Part shown: positions 32,201 to 43,766 of the stretch, one piece after another
Layout: every line of letters begins with the position of its first letter
Numbering within the stretch: position 1 is the first letter of the stretch
Notes under the pieces: model-generated
What the model was told of the DNA's origin: nothing
Database searches by the model: none
Seen by the model: only the letters and a program-made list of their open reading frames with translations
Origin: Aquatica leii
Taxonomy: Eukaryota; Arthropoda; Insecta; Coleoptera; Lampyridae
Length of the DNA stretch: 64,000 nt
Direction: 5' to 3'
Assembly (NCBI GenBank): GCA_035610365.1
Contig: CM069439.1
Span: forward strand, 7,502,001 to 7,566,000
Program-made: the position numbers and the translations under genes

Positions 32201-33512
32201 TTCACTGGGTTTCAAATAAAATGCATCACATAGAAGGAGTAGACATGGAGGGCTAAAATTTTGTATGAAAAACTTTTTATTGAAAAAATGTCAATAATGT
32301 GTAACATCACCACGTGCTTGTATGCAAGAAGTTGCCTTTCTAAGCATGCTGGAAATAAAGTGATTTATTTCGTTCTGGGGTATCTCATTTCAGGCTGTTT
32401 GAAGCTGTTGTCGCAATTTTGCTATGATATTTGGAGGGCGAGCTAGATGACGCAGTCTTCTCTCCATCCTGACCCAGACATGTTCTATTGGCGATCCAGC
32501 AGACCACGGTAGCAAATTTACGTCAACCTTCTCAAAAACTCTGTGTGTCATTACTGCCACATGCGATCGCGCATTATCTTGTTGGAAGACGTTCTTAAAG
32601 AAGAGGTAGAAGCATTGGTTCTAAGACATTGTTGATGTAACGTCGAGCATTTAACGTGCTTTGGATAAATGTTAAAAGAAAACGGCCTCTCCAATAAATG
32701 CCATCCCAAACCGTTATACCAGGTGTTAAGCCAGTATATCTTCGTTGTACAAACTGCGAATAGTAGCGTTGTCTTCTAGGTCTCCGCACACGTATACGCC
32801 CGTCCGAGTGCCATACACAGAATCTAGACTTATCAGAAAAGATAATGTTGTTCCATTTATGCAGCCAATGTTGTCTGGCTTGGCACCATTGAAGTCTGAC
32901 TTCTTGGTGGTAAGGTGTCAGAGGAATACGAGAGTTTGGTCGATATGATCGCAATCCAAAAGAGCGGATTCCACGATGTACAGTACTCATAGAGTCTCTG
33001 CGAGCAACTGCTTGTATCCAGTTTATTCCAATTGAACGCGATGGTTCTTAAACGGCACTTCTTCTTAACAGACGATCTTTTCGTTTATGCCTGAGTCTGG
33101 GTCGTCCAGTACCTCTACGTCGTGTTTGCAACTGTTCCTCCTGCCATCCACGACATGTTCTTAATATTGTTGAATGAATACGTCCTAATCTTCTGGAGAT
33201 TTCACGATATCCCAACCCAGCTGCCTGCATACCAATAATTTGCCCTCTCTCAAAAGGCGTTAATTGTTGAAAATTACCTCGTCTGCGAACTCGTGGCATT
33301 CTGACACTTACAAACAATGGCAGCTGATAACTAGATCTAAAAAAATATGAAAAACTACAACGATAAGGGTTCAGAAATAAAAGTAAAAGAAGCGCGGAGA
33401 TGTTGATAGCACCATGTATATTTTTTGAATACATCAACACTTTTATTCCAAATTTTAATAATTTATTTGTCCATATATAACAGTTGTGGTCCATTTTATT
33501 TGAAACCCAGTG
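32201..33512 (-). mobile_element. Tc1-like transposon nested in the pogo element
   Basis: The ends are inverted: CACTGGGTTTCAAATAAAAT at 32,203-32,222 and ATTTTATTTGAAACCCAGTG at 33,493-33,512. TA lies outside both (32,199-32,200 and 33,513-33,514). Comparison with pogo copy A at about 3470-3490 shows the interrupted site (...tatagtaccag). The left end has two extra bases before CACTG, a small asymmetry. The length of 1.3 kb is normal for Tc1-like elements. Confidence 0.88.
32330..33299 (-). pseudogene. Tc1-like transposase, frameshifted
   Basis: It starts MPRVRRRGNFQQLTPFERGQ at 33,299. A helix-turn-helix region with GLGYREISRRLGRIHSTILR follows, then a GRPRL (AT-hook-like) stretch. After a stop or shift near 33,045 come IIFSDKSRFCVWHSDGRIRV (first D) and VWDGIYWRGR. 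The second acidic region DNARSHVAVMTHRV is intact near 32,550-32,590 after another shift, and the third-acid region is blurred (LLPWSAGSPIEHVW). Order and length fit a full Tc1-like gene that decayed by point changes. Confidence 0.85.
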
Positions 33513-34059
33513 TAGTACCAGAAACAAAAACCTTAGGAAAACATAACATGTTGGGAGAAATTGAGAATTTAGTGTTTTTCGTCCTACTGTGTGCTACGCT
33601 CTCTCCTGCATTTTGTGTTACTATCATTTTGTAATTTGTGTATTTTTCTTGGCGTTGAGAAAATCGGGAAAGTTAAAAGGATTTCAACTTTTTTGTGATA
33701 ATTGCAAAATCTTGCCGTGAATCGCCATATTGTTTTCGTTATGTAAAAAATAAGTAATACAACCATCGAAGTTTGTTGTATTCTTAAAACCATGGAAATA
33801 GATGCAGGTTATAAAGAACGTTATAAATATTATGTATGTTTTTTCGTTATCTGCATACACTATTTTTTATTTACTTAATAAAAACATAAACACAAAAGTC
33901 CCTAGAAGTTTCTTGCGATTCATAAAACTATGAAAACGGACTTGACGATATTCGCGTTAACATTTTGTTTCGCGAAAAATTTGAAATTTTACGTCTGTGA
34001 AAGCAAATCTTTAATCTTTCAATTAAGTTTTAACAAAATTCTAAATCAAACTAAAAATT

Positions 34060-34170
34060 ACACATAAAATTTATTTTATTGCTTACGAAGAAAGTATGTG
34101 TGAGGTACGTGACAAAGGTACTATAATAACGTAAAAGTGATGTAATAAAAACGCGATCTGGTTGGCTGCG
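34060..34170 (+). repeat. Dispersed repeat copy
   Basis: tatttattgcttacgaagaa followed by acgtaaaagtgatgtaataa and acgcgatctggttggctg. Same family as at 30,330-30,740 and 45,530-45,630. It is upstream of the TEH gene. Confidence 0.6.
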
Positions 34171-34438
34171 AAGTTTGAAATGGATAAAGCAACTTTTATT
34201 ACAGAAATTGCTATTAGTAGGGTTTATACTGAATGTAGGTCCGAAAAGGTGAAAATGTTTGAGTGTCACTGGTACTACCCCAACCCTTAATTGTGTTTCT
34301 CACTATTGTATATCGCAGTATGGATCAAGTTCCCAACGGGTTCCATAAAAGTAGTAAAATTTTTTTAAATGCTTAAATAATCGCGTTTACGAATAAATTT
34401 GTGATGAATAATTCGAACATAATAAAGTGGCGCTCGAG

Positions 34439-34445
34439 TATAAAT
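34439..34445 (+). promoter_or_regulatory. TATA box of the TEH gene
   Basis: TATAAAT lies 68 bases before the start codon. An initiator-like TTTAGT (34,472-34,477) follows about 30-36 bases later, which would give a 5' leader of about 40 nt. No other candidate lies closer. Confidence 0.55.
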
Positions 34446-34512
34446 GTTTAAAAACCAAAGGGTGTTAGCTGTTTAGTGAATAAATTGTAGTGATGTCTTA
34501 AAAGCAGCAATC

Positions 34513-35307
34513 ATGAGGAGCAGCAGCTCAGAACTGCTCCTTGATCAAGAGGGTCTTCGTCAAAGAAAAATTAAAGAATTAGCTCAGCAAGCGAAGAAAA
34601 CAAGAACAGCGAGTCAATCATGTCGAGAACGCACTTTATTTTATTCAACGAGTCTGCTAGCTGTCATAGCGATGTCTGCTGGATCGTCACTGTTATTCCT
34701 TGTACCACTTTATGTAGACCCAGCGATATCGACTTTAGTTTCCAATTTTGTAACCGAACCTGTAACGTGTGTTACCACTCGTCGTGACGAATTAATAGGG
34801 CTCGCTAATTGTACTTGGAGTTCGTGTCGCGAAGGTTGCACTAGTGACGCGTACCAGTGTACCCATATTTACGTAAGTTATAACGATTCGAGTAGCACAC
34901 CCAACCAAACTGATAATGCTATTTTGTTAGTAAATATAAAAGGATGCGGTTACCCGCCAAGAGTGTTGTGCGCAAATTTTACCGAAGCTTTCGGTGCCGA
35001 AGGTACAGAGTTTCCTTGCTATCATTCGAGAGAAAATCGTACAGTAGTTTTGACACATTACGACAGAGATGAGCAAGTCGCTATAATCATTCATTATTTT
35101 GCTGTGCCATTTGTAATAACTCTCGCTACCTCCGTTGCACTGTGTGTTATGCATTGTGATTGTCGTTGTCATGTCGCAGCTCATCACAAAAGAGCTCGAC
35201 GTCCGAGGCTCCATCACGATTTGAGCGATGGTTCCATTAGCACCGGAGTCGACTTACATTATACTATTAGCCATCATTCCGATTTAATGGCCGTTCCACC
35301 TGTGTGA
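34513..35307 (+). CDS. Teh1: TipE-family sodium-channel auxiliary subunit (TEH1-like)
   Basis: One open exon of 264 codons. Two membrane helices (about 46-68, LLAVIAMSAGSSLLFLVPLY; and about 190-212, ending VALCVM) flank an extracellular loop. The loop holds the family signature NCTWSSCREGCTSD, the line VNIKGCGYPP, several cysteines and several N-glycosylation sites (NCT, NDS, NQT, NFT, NRT). Both termini are cytoplasmic. The C-terminus begins MHCDCRC and is His- and Arg-rich. TipE/TEH proteins modify expression and gating of the Para voltage-gated sodium channel in insects. The LFLVPLYVDPAISTL line after helix 1 and the MHCDCRC after helix 2 fit TEH1 better than TipE itself, but the paralogue call needs a tree. 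The frame is intact, unlike everything around it. Confidence 0.88.
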   Translation: MRSSSSELLLDQEGLRQRKIKELAQQAKKTRTASQSCRERTLFYSTSLLAVIAMSAGSSLLFLVPLYVDPAISTLVSNFVTEPVTCVTTRRDELIGLANCTWSSCREGCTSDAYQCTHIYVSYNDSSSTPNQTDNAILLVNIKGCGYPPRVLCANFTEAFGAEGTEFPCYHSRENRTVVLTHYDRDEQVAIIIHYFAVPFVITLATSVALCVMHCDCRCHVAAHHKRARRPRLHHDLSDGSISTGVDLHYTISHHSDLMAVPPV

Positions 35308-37860
35308 TTGCATTGTCGAATCTCATCAATGTTTGCTGTGGTATTATGTATATTGTAATTGCTTTACTTTATCAGATTGCAATTATTTTTAATTGTTTTA
35401 TTTAATGATATGATAGACGTATGACTTTTAAGTGATTACCTGCTTTAAAGCACTAAAACACTTTCAAAAACGCTGCCGCAGCGCGTAACTCAATGATGAA
35501 ATGTGTGTTGCATAAGTTTTATCAGGAATCGGCGATATGATTTCTTAATCTTGGTTAGATTATGGTAATATTTTTCTCTTCTTTTTGTAATAGATTATCG
35601 ATATGGTTTTGGTAGAGATTTTCATTTCTTACAAACTCAACTTTATATTGAAAGTCTATGTCTATGAGGTTTTGCTTGTCCGCATATTTTAGGTATTTGC
35701 GTCATGTGACATTGTAAACGTGTCTTTGCAGACAACAAGGGAATCTGGAAGCTATTGGTTGTGTCCTTGAATCCGACCGAAAATTGTGGACTGTTTTTGA
35801 TGGTCAATATCCACCTTGACTAGTAGAATTATCGCTATATTCTCAAAGTTTCGAAATACTTTTGAAAGTTACAACAAATGGATGAAGTCCAAATATAAAT
35901 TCATACACTTTGGGAATCAGTATCATAGAAAAAACCTTTTTTTAAATTTCGATAAGTTTCGAAAGAGTATAATTCCGAGATTTCAAGTTTAGAAACTTTC
36001 TCGTTGAAACTCGTTTCAATTTTACCGAAGATGCTTCTGCAGTTGCTAACAAAACGTCAGGAGCTAATTCTATTAAACTTCACAGTAGTGACACCTGCCG
36101 TGAAATTACTTTACAGTCGCAAGCTTTATAGAAATTCCAAAGTAGTTTGGGCAGTATTTATTTATGCAACACACCGAATTGCTTATCTGATTTTGAAAAT
36201 ATGTATAATATAGAAAAAGTTGAGGCCACACGTTCTTTTTGCGTTTTGGCGGAAGCAGTTGGTCACTTAAATATAGGAAGATAATGAACGCAAGTTAAGC
36301 AGTATTGTGAAGCTTATAAAAAGGCTTAATCTATATCTACAGCAATAGTTTAAAGAAAAACAGCATTTATTTGCACTATAAATGATTATAAATTGACATC
36401 GGTTGCTAAAGTATCTCAAAAATAAGGCGCTAGAGTATAGAAAAGATCGAACTTGAGATATTTTTAATTTATTTAACTTTAAACTGATTTTATTGCTATT
36501 GTATATCAGTGTAGAGTGTTTACATGGGATTAGATCAATCCCGCGTTTTGAAGTTTTTTTAAATCGATGAAAATGAGCAAGCATTAAGTAGACGAATTTT
36601 GACCACGCTTTGCTCTTTTTTCTGGCGTTTCCAAGAATCCCATGTAGGCACAAATAATTGTGTTATAAATTAGCAACAACCACATTTTCTAGTCTTATAG
36701 CAACTAAGAAAATGCTAGATGTGACTTTCCAGTTTTTGTTAAGTAATCTTTACCAGTAACAACGACATCGCACCTCTTCATCAATGCGTTGAGATTCAAC
36801 GCGTAGTTAAAATACATATTTTGGGTTCTTCGTACCTATATAATTACAATTATTGTGAATTTCGAATAAATGTAATTACTCCATTTATGTTCTGTTTTGT
36901 GAAAATGTCTGTGTATTTAGAAATGAAACTAACCATCAAGTCGTGTATTGTACCTACCAATATCGAGTTGACTTGCATATCCACTCAATCACTGCTTGTC
37001 GTCTTGCTTTTTTCAGCTACTGGAAAATAATCCCATTTTGGTACGATCAAAATTATGGTTGGTTCTGTGATATTTGAATTAGGTTGGTTAATACGTATAC
37101 CCATATGGTTTAAAAATTATCTATTGTTATTAACACAATGAATTATTTAATGTTTAATGTTATCGTTTATTTTATTTTTCTACTATAAATGATAATAAAC
37201 CTGATTAACTGACTATCAAGTTTTTTTATTCAACAACGGATTTTTCCACTGAGGAAAAAAAACGTTTACACGATCGAAAGATAGTAACTGCCCTCATACA
37301 TCACTATTTTAATCAATTTACAAAAGGACAAACTTAACATACTAAAAACATATTTTTACATATATTTTAAGCAGAAATAGCACTTAATCTGTGTAAAAAT
37401 TATGTATGTTAAAAAGATAGAGAGTTAAGTATGCAGACAGTGACGTAACACTTTGTTTGCTGGTTTGGAACTATTTGAACACAATAACTGATAGTAAAAA
37501 ACACTCAATTCATCTTCAACATATCTTCAGACAAGCCGACTCAATAATATTGACTGGGATTTTTAAAGCCTGTATTAGACGGCGCAAGAATTGCAGTAAT
37601 TTTTCTTGGCAACAATTGCAAGCAAGAAAAAATTCAAATGCAACAGGATGCAAGAATTGCAATTGCAACTTCTTCGCTATACTACCAATACAACAAAATA
37701 GTATATAAATACAATCTCATCACAAACTATTAAAGAAACAATGAATACATTAAGTCAGCAAATTACAGCCATATTATTTGCAAAAGAAAGGTATTTATTT
37801 GTAACCTTTAATTTCAATTATTACTAACAATAAAATCAACACAAATTACACATACAGATC
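35308..37860. other. Downstream of TEH: no gene seen
   Basis: About 2.5 kb of AT-rich sequence. A degenerate PLE-type end (ccgaagatgc...aaaacgtcagg) is at 36,025-36,060. A piece of the 45-46 kb repeat (ggttctgtgatatttgaatt) is at 37,060-37,085. gcaagaattgcaa is repeated near 37,580-37,665. No convincing frame. Confidence 0.45.
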
Positions 37861-37871
37861 TGCAGGAGCAG

Positions 37872-38150
37872 GCCCGCGCCTATCACTTTTGGCGCCCTTG
37901 TGCAAATTTAAAAAAACACCCCAAATTTGTATTACGTTCATATGTGAGTACAGATACGGGTTAAGTTAGGTATTATTATCCACTATTGAAAAATAATTTT
38001 AAAAAGTATTTTCCTAAATTTATTTTCATTTTTATATTTTACAAGTACAAGCCATAAGCCATATAAGTATTTTTTCATTGAGGTACATAACATAATTATA
38101 AACTTATAGAAAACAGAAATATATTCTAACAATATCACAACTCAAATTTT
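37872..38150 (-). mobile_element. hAT 3'-end fragment (same family as the big copies)
   Basis: CAGGCCCGCGCCTATCACTT at 37,873 and the following 270 bp match the 3' end of hAT copy 1 at 38,952-39,150 (ggcgccc, gttaagttaggtattatt, catataagtattttttcatt). Only the end is present, in the same orientation as copy 1. Confidence 0.65.
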
Positions 38151-38177
38151 TTCTATTTTAGTTTCAAATGTAATAAA

Positions 38178-41100
38178 CATTAAAAAGGCGCTTGTCATTG
38201 TTTTTCATAAAATATAGGTACTCACATTTCATATTACTCGCTTGTGTTAATTTTGCTGAAAATTGCAAAAAAACGAAATGCCATCTTTTCTTCGATTTGT
38301 CATCCCATAGTTTCTTTTAGGTAAGTTTTGGTGAGTTTACGAAAGTGCCCAGTCAACCAAATCGCATTTTCATTACATCATTTTTACGTTATTAGAGTAC
38401 CTTTGTAACGTACTTTTATCATATGTAGGGTAGCTATTAGGGCCAAAAATTAAAGCAAAATATGTGTTCAAAAAAAAATTGGAGACTGCAATCTAAAATA
38501 TGACAATTCGAATCTTGGCCCTAGAGTGAGGCAAGAATCCACATTCTCGGATCTTTGCCCTTTTTAAATAAATAGTAAATATTTAAAAACCTACAATTTA
38601 CATCATACGTTTACTCTATAAAATTATTTTATTAAAATAATAACACTAAAACAAATACAACGCTAATGCATTATTAAATCACTCAAGTCGGTACAAAAAC
38701 TAACAAAATATTTGAATCTTGCATAACTGCCTGGCAATAACTTGGAGAGTTTCCTGATAATGTCAGCTGTGTTTACAAAAAGCTCTTCTTTGGTTTCCAA
38801 AAAACGCATTGCATTGGGTGCTCTTTTATAATAAATTCCGTTGCAACCATCGTCCGTTATTCGCATTACGTAAAACCGAAATGAATTTTTTGTTTTTCCA
38901 CAAACTTTTACTACAGAAAAGACTCTTAGAGTAAAGCTTGCTGGGCCACTATCAGGTCCGCGCTTAGCACTTTTGGCGCCCTTCTGCAAATTTAAAATAA
39001 CGCCCCAATGGGTTAAGTTAGGTATTATTAACCACTACTGAAAAATAATTTTAAAAAGTATTTTCATCTTTATATTTTACAAGTAGAGGCCATCAGCCAT
39101 ACAAATATTTTTTCATTGAGGTACATAACATAATTATAAACTTATAGAAAAGAATGTAATATATGCGATACAAAAGCACATGAAATAAAAAAAATATTTA
39201 AAACATTAATAATACTCGTTTATATATCATAGGACGAAACTGATCAACAAATAAAAACGAAACAATAAATTACTTTAATAATGAAACATGTCGCCTTTTA
39301 AAGGTTAATATCCAGGTATTCGGTATTATTATTAATATTTCAGCTAAGTGAATTGAGCTTTCAGTGCTTTAATTTTTGCAAATTGTTTAATTAAATCTTC
39401 GAATGCCTAATTTTTTTAGCTGGTTCGTTTCTATTGAAATGATAGCAAGATTACTTAGTCGATTTTGCTCCATGGTCGATCTTGAATAATTTTTTATTAT
39501 TTTGAGTTTTGAATAAGATCGTTCTGCGGTAGCAACAGAAACCGGCATTGTTAATAAAATACGAAGTATTACGCTTGTATTAGGAAAATAATCCACTAAG
39601 TTGTTAATTGTTATATAATTTAAAGTTTCTTCTGGAGACATAATAACTTTTTCATCAAAATTTTGTAAATATTGCAATTCCACGGCAGTTATGTCTCGTT
39701 CATTGCGAGTTTTGTCGTTTAACAAATTTTCAACTTTTTGACAACTCTAATTGTTCGTTTTCAGAATAATTTTTCAATTTATCAAATACTCCATAAAAAC
39801 GCGAAATGTCTAAGCTGGATGCTATTTCTTTAGCAGCAATCAATAGATCATTAAAACCTTTATCGGAGCGATAAGCTTTCAAAAAATTATTCAAATTATT
39901 TAAATGATTACAACACTGAGCAACATCAAAGTTCGGCTTTTGAATAATTTTACTAACAATGTTAACTTTACTTAAAATATAACACAATATACGAATGCAA
40001 ATGAATTCAAAATTTTGGAATTTTTTGGCCAACGATGCAGCCAATGTTTTTACGTTATTTTCAAAGTTTCCTTCGGTTATTTCAAACAGAGCATCATAAA
40101 CCTCCCCAAGTTGATACCTTAAAGGCGTTATTGCATCTATTCTACTAGACCATCGAGTATCCGATAAAGGTTTTAAAATTAAATTTGTTACATTAGATAA
40201 ATTAGATTTCCGAATTGACCAGCGTTTAGTAGCTGAAGCTGACAAAAATAAAAACAGTTCTTGAACTAAGGAAAAAAAACTGATACTTTATTCGATTTCG
40301 CGGCATCATTGACGACTAAATTTAGGGTATGATTGCAACAAGGAACAAAGAAAGCTCGCGGATTGAAATCCAAATTTTTTTTTGTAGAACATTATGCCTA
40401 CCACGCATATTTGCCCCATTGTAACCCTGACCCCGCAAATCGTTGATATTTAAGCCTTCTTTCTCTAACGTCAACCTTCACCCGACACATCATCTATAGC
40501 ACAAGATAATAAAAAAAAATTTATACTAATTCCCGTACTCTTTAAATTAACAAATCTTATACAAACTGAAATTTGTTCTTGGTGACCAAAGTCAGGAGTG
40601 CAGTCTAATAATATGGAATAATATTTGCCTTTTTAGCTAGTTCTAAAATTTTGAATTATCAAGTTGATTACTTTATTTTTTATTTTATCCCCGAGATAGT
40701 TTTTGTGATCTTTTTTTGAGAGCGTTTTGTATGTTCTGACATAATCGGGTAAAATTGGAAATCATTTCTATGCATTTTAAAAAGTTATCATTGTTTTTCT
40801 CAAACAACTTATTACGACTTCCACGAAAAGCAAAATTTTGCTGACCTAAAAACTGAGTCACGTAGAAAATTCTTTCTATAACAGCTTGCCAGTATTTAGT
40901 TTCTCTGTTTATTATCTTTTAAATTTCGGAATCAATTATTTCATTTTTATTAAAACGGTTAGAAAGATCTAGCAATTTTAGATCATTTTTGATATGTACC
41001 ATGCTATTTTTGTTTAAATGTTCACTTAAATGCTGCCAGTCATTGTAACCAGATTCATCACTAAGGCGAACAGATTTCAAATTGCTGTCATTAAAAATTT

Positions 41101-41420
41101 TGCAACAGAAGCAGTAAAGTGATTTTTTTGTTTCGGAATACAACAACCAAAAACGCTCAATTTTTTCTTTGTTCGGTAAAATTCTAAAGAAGTAACTATT
41201 GGAAAGCTTACGCCCCGACTCCGAACTATCTGTCGGATAAATATCTTTTTTGTTTTGATAATGAGCAGGGCTACCTTCTACTAATTCTTGAATATTATTA
41301 GGACGTAATTTCTTTGGTCATAGTGCAGCATCTTTCGAAAGTTGACTCATATTTTTCGTTCTGGTAATTTTTGAAGGTGTTGATCTCATTATCAGCGGAA
41401 CTTGAAGATGTTGATGGATT
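38178..41420 (-). repeat. Left arm of the large inverted duplication
   Basis: The reverse complement of this region matches 49,284-53,870. The outer 0.8 kb (38,178-38,955) appears about 97-98% identical by eye and the hAT part about 94%. The arms are separated by about 8 kb and each was later broken by a different insertion. Confidence 0.8.
38663..38989 (-). CDS. Small ORF kept in both arms of the inverted duplication (left copy)
   Basis: 108 codons ending DLSDLIMH, with no known domain that I can name. The first about 15 residues overlap the hAT end repeat and are probably not original. The rest (from GPASFTLRVFSVVKVCGK on) has a mixed, protein-like composition. The right copy at 53,047-53,373 differs at about 3 residues. 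A tttgcag acceptor-like site precedes the frame at about 38,989-38,995 (minus), so it may be a terminal exon. AATAAAAT-type signals lie about 35 bases after the stop. It could be a captured host exon or the end of another TE gene. Confidence 0.4.
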   Translation of the reverse strand: MQKGAKSAKRGPDSGPASFTLRVFSVVKVCGKTKNSFRFYVMRITDDGCNGIYYKRAPNAMRFLETKEELFVNTADIIRKLSKLLPGSYARFKYFVSFCTDLSDLIMH

Positions 41421-41431
41421 GTTTTCTAGAA

Positions 41432-43766
41432 CAGGGGTCTCCAAACTACGGCCCGCGGGCCAACACCGGCCCGCAAGCGCCACCAAACCGGCCCGCGACT
41501 GCGGGCCTGACGTAGCTGGTATCCGCCCCCCCCTTAATTTATTTTGATAAGCTAAATCAAACAAAGTAATTATACAAAATAATAATCAGATGTTTTATTT
41601 ACAGACTAAAAATACAATAATCCACAAAACTAAGTTATTAAACATTAAATTAGTATAGGTTCGTATATGTAGTTAATGAGATTTATGCAGCTGTGACTTT
41701 CCAGTGACGATCATTTGCAATGATGGATTAAATTTACTTGTTCCAATTATTAGAAGCGACTTAAGATGCTTGTCAGTTAACTTTGATCTGTAAACATTTT
41801 TTGTGTATTTCATTTTGGAAAATATTTTTTCGCACAGGTACGTAGTTCCAAAAGTGGTAAAATAGCCACGAGCAAATTTATGCACCTGATCAAACTGTGT
41901 GAGTGGAAGACTCTTATAAAATTCTAGTAATGATGAGTTTTGATATTTTTCTTTAAAAACATCGCTACATTGCAAATCAATGATTTCCATTTGAAGTTCT
42001 GGGGGAAGGGTTTCTATATCGGTGATAAATGGATTCTGGAAGATCTTGATGTCATTTGCAATTGCGTCAATATCAGAAAAACAAGATTCAAAATTTATTT
42101 TTAAAGCCCCCACAACTTCAGTTGCAAAATCAATGGGAAATGGAGTGTCAGTTTGCTGACTGAACGTTTGACACGTATTAAAATGCGTGAAACATTTAAA
42201 ACTTCTGACATATCCAAGCATTTTGCGCACAAGGACTGTTGATGGATGATACAACGTACTATCAATGGTTTTGATCCACCATCATTTTTGACGGTCTTTA
42301 ATACAAGAGCAACCACACCTTTATTTATTCCACACATATTTTTGCCACCATCAGTGGTAATGGATTTCAAGTTTTTCCATTTAAGATTGCTTTTCTGAAC
42401 AGCATTTTCAACTCCTTTAAAAATATCTTCACCAGTGGTCGTGGCGTGAATGCTATGAACATCTAAAAGCTCTTCATACACTTCGTAATTTTTATCTACC
42501 CCTCGAATAAAAATTAATACCTGAGCAGTATCTGAAACATCCGTCGACTCATCTAGAGCCAGAGAGAACCACTCTAGGAGACGATTTGTGTCACTTAATT
42601 GAGCTAATATATTTTCTGCAACTTCATCAATTCTTCGAGCCACAGTGTTTGCTGACAAACATATGTTTTTAAATAAATTAGCCTTTTCTGGACACATTTC
42701 TTCTGCCGCTGCAATTATGCAATCCTTCATTAATTCACCGTCAGTAAATGGTTTCCCATGTTTTGCAATGGAATGAGCTACGTCGAAACTAGCACGAATT
42801 GCGGCTCCTTGTTTACTATTGACTTTTTTGAACAAGAATTGTTGAGATTTCAACCCGCGCTTCATTGGTTCAAATTTTTCAGATCTTAAGCTTCCCGTAA
42901 ATTTTGAGTAATTCTTAGAATGCATAGTCTCATAATGGCGTTTTATATTGTACTCTTTGAGGACGGCTATGGTTACATTACAAATTAAACACGTTGCTTT
43001 ATTATTTGACTCGATTACAAAATATAGAGAGCCCCATTGCTCTTTAAATGTTCTGCACTCACTATCTATTTTTCGTTTCTTTTCCATATTTGTCAATTCA
43101 TACACAAAGCACATAACTTCTAATCAAAATAATATTTAGGTTTTGCATCAACACCCATAGTGCACACACGCAATCAATCCGCTATTTCCACCGGACTGAC
43201 ATGTCCATGACAATTTGCGTATGTGAGGAGGCGCGCCACGCCACAATTTGTTACTACGACGGCATACATACAAAGGGCCCGACAAAGGTACATTGGCGCC
43301 AGGGTGCCAGATAAAAGTTGCTGCTTCTAAAAACCGCAAAAATAAACAATAACTCGAGTCTGAGAATTATTTATCTGCAACTTCTTGGAAATAAACATGC
43401 AACGTAGTTGAAAATGAAAACTATACCTAAAATAAACAATCGTAAATTTGAAGGATATGATATTAATCATCGGTTTACATTTGTAGGAGCAACACTTGCA
43501 AAGTAATATCTTAACACCATGTTACGAATGACGTATTGTTTGTAGTATTTATGTATGTACAAGTACATAAGTATATACATAATACACATACAAATTTTAC
43601 ATATTTAATTCGTAAGCAGTAGTTTTTAATTTATATTTTATATTTATACCATCAATAAGGAAATAAAGATTTGAGAATTAGTAATTCTTCTGGCTAGACC
43701 TTGGCCCTTTTGAGCTTTGTTGAACAACCAGTCTGGCCCTTAGGCTAAAAAGTTTGGAGACCCCTG
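41432..43766 (-). mobile_element. Nested hAT transposon with 8-bp target duplication
   Basis: The ends are inverted: CAGGGGTCTCCAAACTACGG at 41,432 and GTTTGGAGACCCCTG at 43,752-43,766. The 8-bp target duplication TTCTAGAA is exact (41,424-41,431 and 43,767-43,774). GC-rich ends (ggcccgcgggcc) are usual for this hAT group. The insertion lies in the N-terminal region of another hAT transposase gene. The exact duplication and long open frames make it the youngest-looking DNA transposon here. Confidence 0.95.
41673..43088 (-). pseudogene. hAT transposase of the GTF2IRD2/ZBED group, internally deleted
   Basis: It starts MEKKRKIDSECRTFKEQWGS at 43,088. A BED-type zinc finger (ATCLICNVTIAVLKEYNIKR plus H..MH) follows, then the conserved core: FKNICLSANTVARRIDEVAE, LALDESTDVSDTAQVLIFIR (first D), TTDGGKNMCGINKG (second D) and CIIHQQSLCAK. 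After SEVLN the frame jumps by a deletion of roughly 150 family residues and a shift near 42,240. It ends in a C-terminal part with DLQCSDVFKEKY, FARGYFTTFGTTYLCEKIFS and NVYRSKLTDKHLKSLL, the dimerisation region. The open N-terminal 300 codons show that it died recently. Confidence 0.88.

Larger units (their letters stand above)
31008..33589 (+). mobile_element. pogo-family transposon (copy B), internally deleted and split by a Tc1-like insertion
   Basis: The left end CAGTGGGACATC (31,008) and right end GTCCTACTG (33,581-33,589) are weakly inverted. tgggac motifs recur at 31,339 and 31,367. Its 3' zone (31,860-32,190 and 33,515-33,589) matches copy A at 3110-3547. A Tc1-like element sits between these pieces at 32,201-33,512. 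Ends are tentative, since no clear TA duplication remains. Confidence 0.65.

Noticed and set aside
33425..33634. Plus-strand frame across the Tc1-like end
   Set aside because: It spans the junction of two transposons, so it cannot be an old gene.
34927..35217. Minus-strand 96-codon frame
   Set aside because: Antisense shadow of the TEH gene.
36267..36653. Minus-strand 128-codon frame
   Set aside because: AT-rich, with no domain or codon pattern. Kept as spacer.
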